From contig OZ024743.1 of assembly GCA_964016885.1 (NCBI GenBank), positions 168,800,333 through 168,864,332 of the forward strand: DNA of 64,000 nt, in the 5' to 3' direction. Position numbers and translations under genes: made by a program. Of the stretch, positions 42,390 to 53,449 are shown piece by piece (the first letter of the stretch is position 1; each line of letters begins with the position of its first letter). Under the pieces are notes generated by a model, which ran no database searches, was not told where the DNA came from, and was given only the letters and a program-made list of their open reading frames with translations. Origin of the DNA: Eledone cirrhosa. Taxonomy: Eukaryota > Mollusca > Cephalopoda > Octopoda > Eledonidae.

Positions 42390-44379
42390 TCTTTATATAT
42401 ATAAAAGCGAGGATGTGTGTGTGTCTGTGTACAACTTTGCAGACTTAAGGCTTTTACAATTACCAGCTGAATTTGACCCAATTTTCTGTACACGTTGCCA
42501 GGTCGCTAAGATTGTCACATCACAAACATTTTTCAAATCGACCCACGTTGAGCAATAAAAAATCGATATCAAAATTATCGGTAGAAAAATTGATGTAAGG
42601 GAGATAACAAACTATATTGACAATCCTTATAAAGAAGGGAGATAACCAACTTTTCAGAAATATAAACATCACATTCATTTGAAGATAATATTATCGTTTG
42701 TTTCTTGTTTATTCTTTGGTGCACTTTCAAAGTTAAAAAAACACTTGTTGTTTTAACTTGTTTCACTCTATTAAGTGTTAATTTTCGCGTTAAGGGCCTA
42801 ATCTCGCAGCAGTCTCGAATTAACGAGATTTTGATGATGATTTGTTTATTTTTGGAACAATCGTTATGGAACTTTCCATTCAAACCATTTGGACCTACAA
42901 CTTTTACATTTTTAAAACTTTCATAAGCCATGTTGATACAAAAAAAAAATTTGTTGGACTTTCAAAGTTAACTGTAACGCTTCAATTCATATATTTTGAC
43001 TTTACAACTTTTCACCAAATATGCCCCGTAAAACAAAGTATGCACATATTGGCTATCGGTCGAAGAAAACAATGCGTGTAAATGACGCTCCGCCGATAAC
43101 CGAAAATAGACAATCACTAAATGCGGTGATTACAGTTATTGCAACATCTTTGTCCGCCGCTGAGCGTCGGTTAGTGCGGCGAACCAATAATGCTAAAGCA
43201 ACTGCTGCAGCACGAGCTGCAGAGCAACGTGAAACACACCTTGCTATGGATGCTACAGATACTGCTGCAGCAAGATCTGCAGAGACAGTATAGAAATATG
43301 AAAGACGCCGTGCGCGTAATGCTTCAACTAATGTTGCAGCAAGAGCAATTGAGACTGAGCAAGAACGTCAAAGTCGGCATTTGAGAAATGCTTCAGCTAC
43401 TGCTACAGCACGAGCTGAAGAGACTGTAACAAGTCGAGCTATTCGGCTGGAGGGTAACGCTCAACGTAGAGCTTTATCGCGGGGTATTTCAAAGGCATCA
43501 CGCTGACGATGGTACCTTAAGGCAGTTAATTATGACCCTAATGTAAACTATCAAATCCATCCTATTCAAATATATGCCATGTCAAATACTTGCCAACATT
43601 GTAAAGCTAAAAGTGTGTGTGTGGGAGGGGGGGAATCAGCTGGAATGTGCTGCTCCAACGGTAAGGTTAATTTGCCCACCCTTAAGGAACCACCGCAACC
43701 TCTCCAGATGCTTCTAACAGGTAAGCATTCACAATCACGTGATTTTCTGAAGCATATCCGACAGTACACCATTGCGTTTCAAATGTCCTCTTTCGGTGCA
43801 AAGCGTCTGCTCACGAGTTGGCAGTCGAGATAATCTCTTTGCGTTTGTTCCGAAAAGAAAAACAAAGAATACCAACTATCCTGAAGTGCTTTAGTGTTAA
43901 CAAAAAAACTTATTACAGCTCTGCCTTGACTTCACCTTACGCATTACAAAACATACTAATGAATATGTCATGCAGGATATTTTGGATAATCAGTTAAAAA
44001 ATTTAACCATACACAGCAAAGGATGCTCTCAAAGAATAGATTTTATCTTATTCTACTCTCATTGTTTATTTTTGTTTGTATACAAATCTGCTTTCATTAC
44101 AACTGTTTTGTACTTTAGCAAAACTGCCTGTTTTTTTACAGATTTGCAACGTGTATTGTCTTTAATCATTTGTATAACTACATCCTGTTCAGTGTTTTCC
44201 TTCATTATCAGCATAGTTTTATGTGTACAAAGATTGCACTAAATATTCGTTTGCATTAATTATTGAAGACTTCTGCTCATTTTGACAGGTTGGGGACAAA
44301 TAATGTTCTTCTTTTACTTCCTAGCTGTATATTCTTAGCATAATTTCAAACCCCGAGCAACGCCGGGTAAATCTGCTAG
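42390..44379 (+). mobile_element. non-autonomous Helitron, about 2.0 kb
   Basis: 5' end A|TC followed by TTTATATATATAAAAGCGAG and GTGTGTGTCTGTGT. 3' end: a CCCG..CGGG hairpin (CCCCGAGCAACGCCGGGT, about 44351-44368), then AAATCTG and CTAG (44376-44379), then T. The inside keeps only the N-terminal part of a Helitron polyprotein. This is an internal-deletion derivative that would need Rep/Hel from elsewhere; the ends differ from the autonomous copy at 1.3-8.2 kb. Confidence 0.85.
43021..43833 (+). pseudogene. Helitron polyprotein N-terminus
   Basis: MPRKTKYAHIGYRSKKTMRV, then an alanine-rich repeat (NAKATAAARAAEQRETHLAM, DATDTAAARSAETV) broken by a stop at 43291 and continuing in other frames (ARAIETEQERQ, AEETVTSRAIRLE). 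After a frame change comes YQIHPIQIYAMSNTCQHCKA, MCCSNGKVNLPTLKEPPQPL and FLKHIRQYTIAFQMSSFGAK, the cysteine-rich segment ahead of Rep. The rest (Rep, helicase) has been deleted. Confidence 0.75.
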
Positions 44380-44567
44380 TAGTATATATATATATATATA
44401 TATATTGTTATACATGGAGAGGGTCATATTTATTATTACTATATATATATATAGTAATAATAAATGTGAAGGCTAAAATCCGAAGAGGGCTCGATAAGGA
44501 TTATATATAATATATATACACCCGTAGAGCAAATAATCTGTTCCTATAATATATATATATATATAAT
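44380..44567 (+). repeat. TA arrays and two dispersed modules
   Basis: TA runs at 44383-44404, 44440-44452 and 44549-44565. In between are TTATACATGGAGAGGGTCAT (second half of the 15.8-kb module) and the GAAGGCTAAAATCCGAAGAG module (44452-44530). Confidence 0.6.
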
Positions 44568-44583
44568 TTAAAGAAAGAAGAGT

Positions 44584-44690
44584 AACATGATTGTTTCTTT
44601 GATCGGATGTGTCTATAGTTCGCTAATCGCTTGAGGTTGCGTCAATCGATCTCCAATACATAGTTTACCACTTGCCAACACATCAGAGCA
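44584..44690 (-). ncRNA. degenerate hammerhead, left foldback arm
   Basis: Minus strand: core CUGAUGU (44686-44680), GAA (44597-44595), stem III ACA-AUCA-UGU (44594-44585), U17 (44584). A9 is U, as in the right arm. Stem I pairs poorly here. Confidence 0.35.
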
Positions 44691-45422
44691 CATAGATATG
44701 AAAATAATTCACTCGAGGCAAGAATTATATAGAGGAGTAGTGTAAAAGAAAACAATAATATCAATAATAGAGCAGCATATAATTAAAACAATTACATGCA
44801 TCGTAGATAGAGAAGTTACATATGTAAAAAGAGACAAGTTAGATACGATGTAGGGTACATTGAAAAATAATAATAAGAAGAAGATGAGGAGATGGAAAAA
44901 ACAAAGAAATAAAAGAAATGAAATAGTGATATATTGTACTTAGAGTTAGATTTTAGTGTTCTTCAAGAAAGTTTTTCTTGTGCTAATATGAGAGGCCAGA
45001 TTTTAGAAGTAGATAAATACTTGTGGAGGGTCCGGTAAGACAGACAGCAATAAAGTAGAGATTAATTGATGTATACCATTATGGGTTGACAGGTCATTTG
45101 ATAAACGCTCGTTGTAGATGTTGCTTGCTTTATTACACCCTCTCTCCACCAACCTCATTAAGATAAAGCAACCAACATCTACTCTCTCACTTATTTATTT
45201 CCTCATATTTTCCATTTCCTCATTTTCTTTAATGTACCCTATCTTATATTTTACTTTTTACTTTTTACATCTGTAACTTCTCTATCTATCTACCATACAT
45301 GTTTTATTATCGATGTTATTGTTTTAATTAGACGCTATTCTATTATTGTTCTTATTGTTTTGGTTTTACGCTGTTTTTTTCTATATAAGCCTTGCCTCGA
45401 GTGAATTATTTTCATATCTACA

Positions 45423-45531
45423 TACTCTGATGTGTTGACAAGTGGTAAACAATGTATTGGAGATCGATTGACGCAACCCCAAGCGATTAGCAAACTCTAG
45501 ACACACCTGATCAGCGAAACAATTGTTAGTA
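45423..45531 (+). ncRNA. degenerate hammerhead, right foldback arm
   Basis: Plus strand: stem I UACU (45423-45426); core CUGAUGU (45427-45433), A9 replaced by U; stem II GUUGA with UCAGC (45434-45438, 45511-45515), five pairs with one G-U; GAA (45516-45518); stem III ACAAUUGU (45519-45526), a perfect palindrome; U17 (45527); stem I AGUA (45528-45531). Four plus five pairs plus the palindrome support a former ribozyme; the core change should cripple it. Confidence 0.45.
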
Positions 45532-45584
45532 CTGTAAATAAAGCCCTTACTGTACAGCCAACCATGTTAATGTTCTTTCTTTAA

Positions 45585-45748
45585 CTATTATTACTCCAAC
45601 TATAACCTGCATAGAAATTACCGCGATCTCGCTGCATAACTATGGAAACATCTTGTTGACTCAAACAAAGCCGTACGTTAAAACTATCCACGACGCGGAG
45701 TGCTCATAATTTCTAACTGGATTACCTATAACGATAAATTGACATCCC

Positions 45749-45820
<72 letters not shown>

Positions 45821-45960
45821 AAAATGAAACGAAATTTCATTTCCCACTCTTAGTACGGCTGTTACTTAAATATAAGTATGTACATACATATATGTATACA
45901 GACGTACAGTAGTATATATATATATACATACATGCACACATATATATATGTACGTATGGA
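45585..45960. other. no gene; TA array
   Basis: TA run at 45748-45815 and short CATA pieces. No coding. Confidence 0.7.
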
Positions 45961-46245
45961 TTCATCGAACATTTATTATAATTATCGATGTGTTTGTAAA
46001 CAAACACCCCGTATTAAGCCGTAGTGTCTAGCAACCATCGTTGCTCGTTTGTTCAACACTGACAAAGGAACGGTGTACTAGTTTCAAGCTTATTAGCTAT
46101 CGTCAGCAACGTACACCTTCCTGCCAGATTGTTGAACGTATATACTTACCTTATGCATATTAGCGGCTGAGTAGCCCAATTTGCATATCGAGTGGGTTAA
46201 TCGGCCGGGTGCACTCAGCCGTTAATACATATATGTATGTACGTG
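45961..46245 (-). mobile_element. small non-coding element with hammerhead
   Basis: About 250 bp between TA/CATA-rich stretches, with a hammerhead at 46070-46112 and an inverted pair CGGCTGAGT and ACTCAGCCG (46163-46222). No coding. It resembles an isolated pseudo-LTR or a retrozyme monomer; ends not defined. Confidence 0.55.
46070..46112 (-). ncRNA. hammerhead ribozyme, type I, compact
   Basis: Minus strand: stem I ACGUUG (46112-46107); core CUGACGA (46106-46100); stem II UAGCU-AAUA-AGCUU (46099-46086), four pairs above a U-U; GAA (46085-46083); stem III ACUAGU (46082-46077), a palindrome; A17 (46076); stem I CACCGU (46075-46070), five of six positions paired. The core is canonical. Cleavage would follow GUA. 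Confidence 0.7.
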
Positions 46246-46249
46246 TACA

Positions 46250-46832
<583 letters not shown>

Positions 46833-46868
46833 TATGTAAGATCAAAAGATGGTTAAAAGAGTTCCATG

Positions 46869-46939
46869 TATTTTATTATGCGCATTTCAAAAACAAATAT
46901 CATCATGCGATGACATTTGCGTTTTCGTCAGATAAAATA
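46869..46939 (-). ncRNA. hammerhead ribozyme, type I, in PLE copy 2
   Basis: Minus strand: stem I UAUUUUAU (46939-46932); core CUGACGA (46931-46925); stem II of 16 positions closed by a GCAU loop (46924-46889), one C-U mismatch and G-U wobbles; GAA (46888-46886); stem III AUGCGCAU (46885-46878), a perfect palindrome; A17 (46877); stem I AUAAAAUA (46876-46869), eight perfect pairs. Compared with copy 1, stem I and stem III differ but still pair (G-U to A-U; AUAUGUAU to AUGCGCAU). Confidence 0.85.
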
Positions 46940-48052
46940 GAGAGACATGATATGAAGGTTAAAAAAACACTTGTGAATAGTGCACTTTTAAATCAACATA
47001 TGAAAAGTAGTTTTAGATTGATGTGTGATATTGGAAAAAAATGAGGGCGGGGTTGGGGTGGAAAGGATGAAAAAGGGGAGGAGATGAGAGTAAAGAATGG
47101 AGGGGGAGGAGTAAAATAAGGAAGGGTGAGATAGGAGGAGAGATTGGTGATAAAGAGAGACAGATAGCTTTTAAAACTGAGAAAAATATATTGTTTTACA
47201 GAGAGAGGTTAAAAAACCGTTGGAAAATACTATATAAATTAAAAGAATTTGAAAATTAACGAAGAGAAAAATTTAAGAATAATGTTAAATTGAGATTTGT
47301 ATATTGAAGGGTTTAATAATATCTGCGATGGAAAGGAATTGTTGATATGTATTATTAAAAATAAAAATAGTAATGTAATTAAGTATATATTGTGAAAAGA
47401 AGTAGAAGAGTGAATGAATTATGAATTTAGAGGAATTAGTTAGTATTTAAGTTTGTTTTTATGTAATGTAATATGTATGTGTAATATATGTAAATAGTTT
47501 GTTTAAGGAGAAGACCTTAACATCAAAATATGTATGTTTATGAAGTATTTCCTAATGGTAATAATATAATGTAATAAAGGAGATTAGTTAGGGTTTAAGT
47601 TTGTTTTTATGTGTTGTGATGTGTAATATGTAGAAGTTAGACGAGCATGAGAGGGAGAAAAAATAATGAATTGAGGATGAATAATCTAACGTCAAAAAAA
47701 TGTTTATGTTTGCGAAGTATTTTTCAAAATATTTAAAAGGGTAATAGTAAGTTTTATGGCCAGTGATAGGATGGAAGAAGGAAGAGTGGATATATTGTGG
47801 TGAGTAATAATGAGAATTGAGAAGTATCTAGGAAGAAAACGTACAGATTAGAGGTTAGAAATTAAAAGAAAAAAGGAAAAAAGGAAGAAAGGGAAGTGAT
47901 AAATAGGAATGATATAGAATGAGTAACTAGTATTATATAATGTATAATAAATGACATTGAAATAAGGTAGAAAGATGGGTATATTTTTAAAGAAATATAT
48001 ATATATGTGTGCCTTTGAGAAAAAGGATTTTAAATTGGTAAAGTATTAGATA

Positions 48053-48560
48053 TTAGCTGTATACTTTATGGAATGTTCTGAGGAATTTATGCAAGCAGAG
48101 AGAAAACAAGTCAGTGCGTCTATTTATTATAGAATCTAAATTAGATATAATGGTAAATTTCTCACATAAACAGAGATTACATGTTTTGGATAGAGAACTG
48201 TTCAAGTATGGAGAAGCAGAAGAAACCTTCCTCCAAGAGATGTTATTGTTAATATATTTGTCTTTCAAGGACCATATGAGTTCTGAGAGTGCCGTGTTGG
48301 TTCTTTTAAGTTGGTATTTAAAAGATGAATGATGATTATAAAGACGAGCTTTAAAGGAGGTGGAAGTGGAGCCAAAATAGGTAAAGGAATTGGCTTCAGT
48401 TATAACTTTACACTCATAGATTAAGTTTTTTTCAAGACAATGGTTGTTGAGAGGACATTTATTTTTAACAGGACAATTACAATTGCGATTAGAGAAATTA
48501 ACAGAGTTATTAACATGTGACCTAGTGTTATCTATAGGAGGAATTGGATTGGAGAAGTTA
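48053..48560 (-). pseudogene. PLE copy 2 cysteine knuckle and GIY-YIG
   Basis: Minus strand: NCNCPVKNKCPLNNHCLEKN, LIYECKVITEANSFTYFGST, STSFKARLYNHHSSFKYQLK, TALSELIWSLKDKYINNNIS, TCNLCLCEKFTIISNLDSII and SLCLHKFLRTFHK, then a stop at 48053. The GIY-YIG core has F-G for Y-(L/I)-G. The reading frame is open over this stretch but has no nearby start, because it is the end of a polyprotein. Confidence 0.8.
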
Positions 48561-49031
48561 TTTACGATAGGAATAATAGTTTCTTGATTTAGATTGGGAT
48601 TAAGAACATTTAACCAAGTTGCGTTTGACGTCGTATTTGGGTTTGCAGAAATTAGCCTAGAGTTAACAATGACGTCGGGAGTACTATTACTATTATTATG
48701 AATTTCAGTGTTGGAAGGAAGAGATTTAGTATTTAGTATTTTATTGTTGCGTTTAGAGATAATCTTGGAGATGTTGGAGGAGGTCGAATAGGAACATTTT
48801 ATAGTGTGTTTGTTAAATATTTTACTATAGATATGTGAGGGAGGGAAGCATTTATTTAAGGCACTAAAGAATAATTTAGGAATATTATTATTAATAGAGA
48901 TGGAGAAAGGAGCATTACACCAGATTATGTTTTTGTATCTAGGTCTTTTATTAAATTTATTGGAATGATCATGATTAATTATTTTACTGTAATATCCTCT
49001 AGGATTTGTTTCTTTACTGTATTTGATTTTA

Positions 49032-49428
49032 TCAGGATAACCGGCCCCATAATAACGCGCTTTCTAAAGAAAGCGCGTTATTATAGTAATTGGCGTTAGC
49101 ATCAAAGATGTTTTTATTAGATGATAGGTTGGATATTCTTTTTCCAATATTACTAACTATAGCATTCTTAATATTAGTGGGGTGGTTAGATTTAAAATTA
49201 ACATAATTTAGATTCTCATTGTTTTTATGGTAAGGGTAATATAGGCCAGTGTCAAGATTAAGAGATACATCCAAGAAGTTAGCTAGTTTGATGTTGTTGT
49301 CAAATTCAATTTTTAAGTTATGTTGGTTAAAGAGATTACGTATATTGTTATTAATAATATTAAGATTAACTATGTTGCAATTTAAGATAGTAAAGAGTCC
49401 ATCGTCACGATAAATTCCACCGCGAAGC
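49032..49428 (-). pseudogene. PLE copy 2 RT motif C, thumb and linker
   Basis: Minus strand: RGGIYRDDGLFTILNCNIVN (catalytic YRDD, coded near 49400), then DNNIKLANFLDVSLNLDTGL, YYPYHKNNENLNYVNFKSNH and AIVSNIGKRISNLSSNKNIF, ending YYNNAL at a 36-bp palindrome (49049-49084) that breaks the frame. The palm is intact from YRDD on; motifs A and B are missing. Confidence 0.8.
49049..49084. repeat. perfect 36-bp palindrome inside PLE copy 2
   Basis: Arms ATAATAACGCGCTTTCT and AGAAAGCGCGTTATTAT around AA. It interrupts the PLE linker coding right after YYNNAL. Confidence 0.9.
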
Positions 49429-49500
49429 GGATGTATCTCTTAATCTTGACACTTACCATAAAAACAATGAGAATCTAAATTATGTTAATTTTATATATAA
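49429..49500 (+). repeat. inverted scrap of PLE copy 2
   Basis: Plus strand GATGTATCTCTTAATCTTGA, CATAAAAACAATGAGAATCT and AAATTATGTTAATTTT is the sense strand of the coding sequence that copy 2 carries in antisense at 49203-49272, so the 5' end of copy 2 folds back on itself. Confidence 0.8.
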
Positions 49501-49521
49501 AATTATGTTATTGTTGTTGTT

Positions 49522-49735
49522 AGGGCGGTAGATTGGCAGTATAGATAAAGCGTCGGATACCCTGCTTTGCAGCATAGAGTTATGGCCCTTTACGTTCCGT
49601 GCTCATATCCCGCTCAGGTCAACTTTGCGTTTCACCCTTACGGGGTCGATAAAATAAACTACCAGTAATGCACTGGGATCGATTTAATCGACTTTCACCT
49701 CCCCCAAATTCCTGACCTAAAGTAGAAACAATTGT
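49522..49735 (+). mobile_element. octopus tRNA SINE, long-tail subfamily
   Basis: AGGGCGGTAGATTGGCAGTA with the longer tail GATCGATTTAATCGACTTTC and CCCCCAAATTCCTG. Confidence 0.9.
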
Positions 49736-49739
49736 TATT

Positions 49740-49941
49740 AGGGCAGTGGATTGGCAGTCAATGTAGAGCGCCTGACAAAATGTTTTACGGCATATTGTTT
49801 CTTGCGTTTACGTTGAGCTCAAATCCCGCCGATGTTAGCTTTGTTTCTCAGCGGTACGGGGTCGATAAAATAAAGTACTAGTAACACACTGAGGTCGATT
49901 TTATCGACTTTCCCATTGCACCAAAATTGTTGGCCTTGTGG
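49740..49941 (+). mobile_element. octopus tRNA SINE, long-tail subfamily, tandem second copy
   Basis: AGGGCAGTGGATTGGCAG to CCAAAATTGTTGGCCTTGTG. It starts five bases after the previous SINE; both are preceded by TTGTTRTTAGGGC. Confidence 0.9.
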
Positions 49942-50200
49942 TTTATTATTTGTTGTCGGACTGAGAAGACGATTTTTTTAATATAATTGTTGTATTTTTG
50001 TGACATCCGTCTTTATCATGTATAAAGGCGACCCCATAATATTTGAGCCTATGGGCCCAAATATTTGAACTTTATTTCTTTTGAAAATTTCTTTTTCTGA
50101 AACAAAAAGAGACACACCGCCCAACATTAAGTCTGCCGTCTCAGGATAGCGACTTGAAAGTTGAGAGGAGGGACACAAGCACAATTATGGACACACAAAA
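49942..50200. other. no gene seen
   Basis: Unrecognised. Contains an imperfect inverted pair ATATTTGAGCCTATG and GGGCCCAAATATTTG (about 50038-50068). Confidence 0.45.
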
Positions 50201-50520
50201 ATTAATTACAACACAACATGCAAAAATGAAATTAGCAACACCGCCACAAACAACATGAACAACGACAGCACCAACAGCAACAACGAAACAAGTGAAGAGA
50301 ACAACAGCAGCAAAAACACCGAGAGTTACAACGTAATTAAAAACAACAACGAAAACAACAACTGCACCAAGAAAAACATCAACTGCAACAGCTACAACTA
50401 CAACAAGACTAAAAATAACAACAACAACACAAAAAACAACAATATCAACAACAAGAACAGCCATAGAACAGGTAAGAGCAACACGGACAACAACAAGAAC
50501 TCTTTCGCTGCTGAAGCAGC
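50201..50520 (+). repeat. AAC-rich low-complexity tract
   Basis: A run of AAC/ACA codon-like triplets. The 93-codon plus frame is poly-asparagine (NNNENNN, KNNNNNTKNNN) and the minus frame is valine-rich (VVVVVFVV); neither has a conserved domain. I treat it as a degenerate trinucleotide repeat, although Asn-rich proteins exist. Confidence 0.6.
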
Positions 50521-51490
50521 TAAAAAGAGGCCATGATTCACCATGGACCTCAGTGAAAAGGATAAAAAGTTGGCCCAAGCATGGAAGCACATTAAACAAG
50601 AGCAAACCTGGGCTTACTTAACTATCCCGGTGGAGTGGAGAACGGTGCACATGCACATGCACAGTAAAAAATACCTTTAAATATGTTGAATGAGCTTCAA
50701 CGACATGGTGCCGATAAACATCTAATTACGAGGGCAGATATAAATATGACTGGACGTCTCATCAGCTAGAGAGAGAGCAGCAAGATTTCAGTGACAATTG
50801 AATCAGTTCGAGAAATTAATAAATTCGGAGCAGCTATACACAATTTTAATATGTATGATAACCGTGTTTCTCTTTAGATAAGCTCAATGGACCTAAACTT
50901 CTCTTGGCACTGCGAAACAGTACTGTCAAGAATATTACTTTTTCCACCTTAAGTATGTATATCTTTTCCTGATGTTATATGTATTAAGTACAAAATAATA
51001 TGTGTTACTCAAACGATATATAACTATTTCTCTCTCTCTACCTAAAATTTTTCTGTCGTCACGTAAAATTCTATGTGTATTTGTCATAACATAATTGCTA
51101 TAAGTTACTGTTTTTTCCCGTCTCTTACTCCACTGGACAGCGCTCTGACTTGTGTCAGATGTTGGGGATAAATTCAATCGACTGAGATAGCGATATGTAT
51201 ATAAAATAGGACATGGGGTGAAAGCGTAAGCAAGAGAAAAGCGTTTTGTTCAGAATTTTTAATGCGTATTATACAGGGAAATATGTGGTTGGGAATGTAT
51301 TTGTTTGTTTATTTTGCCCATTATCCAGTCAGAAGTAACTAGAATGTATGAGTATATTTAGGTTGAATATTACGGCAAGGGAGTAAATATATATATACAC
51401 ATGTGTGTGTATGTATACGTCAGTTTGCGTTTGTACGTGCCATTGTATATCAACAATTATACATACATACATATACATACAAATATACAT
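50521..51490. other. no gene recognised
   Basis: A short plus frame after the AAC tract (LSEKDKKLAQAWKHIKQEQT, about 50550-50690) has no match that I know. The remainder is AT-rich. Confidence 0.4.
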
Positions 51491-51579
51491 ACTTACACAC
51501 AGACGCACATACACACGAACACACACACACACACACACACACACACTATTACACACACACACACACAAACACACACTCA

Positions 51580-51630
<51 letters not shown>

Positions 51631-51645
51631 ATATATATATAAACT
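51491..51645. repeat. CA microsatellite with TA tail
   Basis: Interrupted CA run from 51520 to 51628, then TATATATATA. Confidence 0.95.
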
Positions 51646-51654
51646 TGTTCTGCA

Positions 51655-52560
51655 AAATTCTTGATGTGAAATCGTGTGTTGAAACCGATTTATATTTGGG
51701 GAAGGTCATATTGTCAATATTGCCAATAGAAAGAAGCACACGCACCATATCATTTTCACTTTATCTTTAATGTTTTTATTCATTTGATTATCAGGACCAA
51801 ACCCAACAATATCTCTAGTGTTAGTCGTAGCAAAACCTACCACATAACACACAATAATAGTGACAAGCTTGAACAAGCAATCAAAAATGAGACTAGTATA
51901 CGTACTCTACCCCCTAGAACTAGACGTAACAAAAACTCTAAGAATAGCTAACAAACCAGTGCCTCAATAAAAACAAAAAGATCTAGAAGTAGAACATACT
52001 TCGGGCATAATCCTGTCTTTAACTAGGCAATTAATACCAATCTACCCTTAGTTTTTTTTTTTCAATCTAATAGATAAACATTTCCCTAAATCGTACAAAT
52101 ACCACAACATTTTTAATAGGAAAACCATCAGATTATCGTACTCAATCGCGATGAATCTTGATGCGTACATAAAGAGGCTAAAAAAAGACTTTATCAAAGC
52201 ATAATAATATACAAGAGTAGCATAAATTCTAAAAACAAGCACAACTAATTAGCTATTCCACAACCGACTAACCAACATAATATCACAAACCTGCGGAGCA
52301 TAATCAAATCTTCATCACAACCTAATCCAACTCATAATAAAGATAGAAACATTTTCTACTGTAACTACCCGCCAACCAGATAAATGGCTTATCCCATTGC
52401 CTTATTATACCTTTCATGTACACTCTGACGCCAGTGGTAAACATTTAGCTAAAACTTATAAAAAATAACGACAATTCTTTATCTATAAACCTATCAACAC
52501 CCTCCTAAAAACGAGTAGATCAACAGACTGATACATGTCAACAATCTTCTAGGACAAATA
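51655..52560 (+). mobile_element. PLE debris, plus strand
   Basis: Begins with the GAAATCGTGTGT module. Plus frames then give INTNLPLVFFFN and LIDKHFPKSYKYHNIFNRKT with IRLSYSIAMNLDAYIKRLKK, which corresponds to the FPTQHKYHSIFNRHTIKLSY segment before the cysteine knuckle in PLE copy 1. Beyond 52200 the coding is too decayed to follow. Confidence 0.6.
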
Positions 52561-53221
52561 GCCACTGGTCAGTGCAACAAAGCACTTCCAACCAATCAGC
52601 AGCCAAACCCTCTGACTTGCCATGTCCAACACAAACGTTTAACCTCTACTATGAACTCTCTATGTATACGCTTACTTACTGTCTTTCTTTTTTCTTTCTT
52701 CCTTTTTTTATATTTTTTAATATTGTTATGCCTCTCTTGTATATGTCTACTATTCTTCCTATCTACACGCCTACCCATCATATATGCTCCTAACAAGTCG
52801 TCTCTCTGTTTTGATAATTTTTTATGCACGGAGTTAAAATTTCTTTCAACCTATTAGAATTCGATATTTCCCCGATTGATTATTGGGAATAGCGGCTTCA
52901 AAACAAGCCCATTCCTTGAATTTAGTCACGCTATTACCCACCTCCTCAGGATATTCATTCTTTCTTCAATGCACAGCCCACAAATCGGATTTCCATTTCT
53001 GTATGTAATGATCTAACGTGGGTTACCTCCCCTTTGGGAAGTGACTGCTTCTGCGCATGTGTACTCGTACAATTGTTTTTTCCTTTCCGTACAATCTCAT
53101 TTAAACGAAACTGATAATCCAAATAAGGTGAAACTCATCCCATAGACTGAGTGCCCTACTACTAAGGTTATAACCACCTGTATTCTGCTATTATATATAC
53201 GTACATATACACATACATATA
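52561..53221. other. no gene seen
   Basis: Unrecognised AT-rich DNA. The open frames are low complexity (SFFLPFFIFFNIV). Confidence 0.5.
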
Positions 53222-53428
<207 letters not shown>

Positions 53429-53449
53429 CGAATATATATATATATAACG

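Larger units (their letters stand above)
44568..45584. mobile_element. foldback element with a hammerhead remnant in each arm
   Basis: Left arm 44568-44935 and right arm about 45190-45584 are inverted copies (for example TCACTCGAGGCAAG with CTTGCCTCGAGTGA, and CGATCTCCAATACAT with ATGTATTGGAGATCG). The centre contains a smaller inverted pair GTAGATGTTGCTTGCTTTA and TAAAGCAACCAACATCTAC (about 45114-45182). No coding. Hammerhead-like remains occur in both arms, so the element probably comes from inverted pseudo-LTRs of a PLE or from a dimeric retrozyme. Confidence 0.75.
46833..49428 (-). mobile_element. Penelope-like element copy 2
   Basis: Minus strand: RT motif C (about 49425-49393), thumb/linker (49274-49032), linker (about 49030-48500), cysteine knuckle and GIY-YIG (about 48500-48053), an AT-rich untranslated region of about 1.1 kb with internal near-repeats (TTAAGTTTGTTTTTATGT twice), then a hammerhead (46939-46869) next to the TA array. 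Same layout as copy 1 but clearly diverged. The 5' part of RT is missing and an inverted scrap follows (49429-49500). Confidence 0.85.

Noticed and set aside
50141..50605. Asn-rich plus frame and Val-rich minus frame as a gene
   Set aside because: Both arise from an AAC-like triplet tract. No domain, signal or splice context supports a protein.
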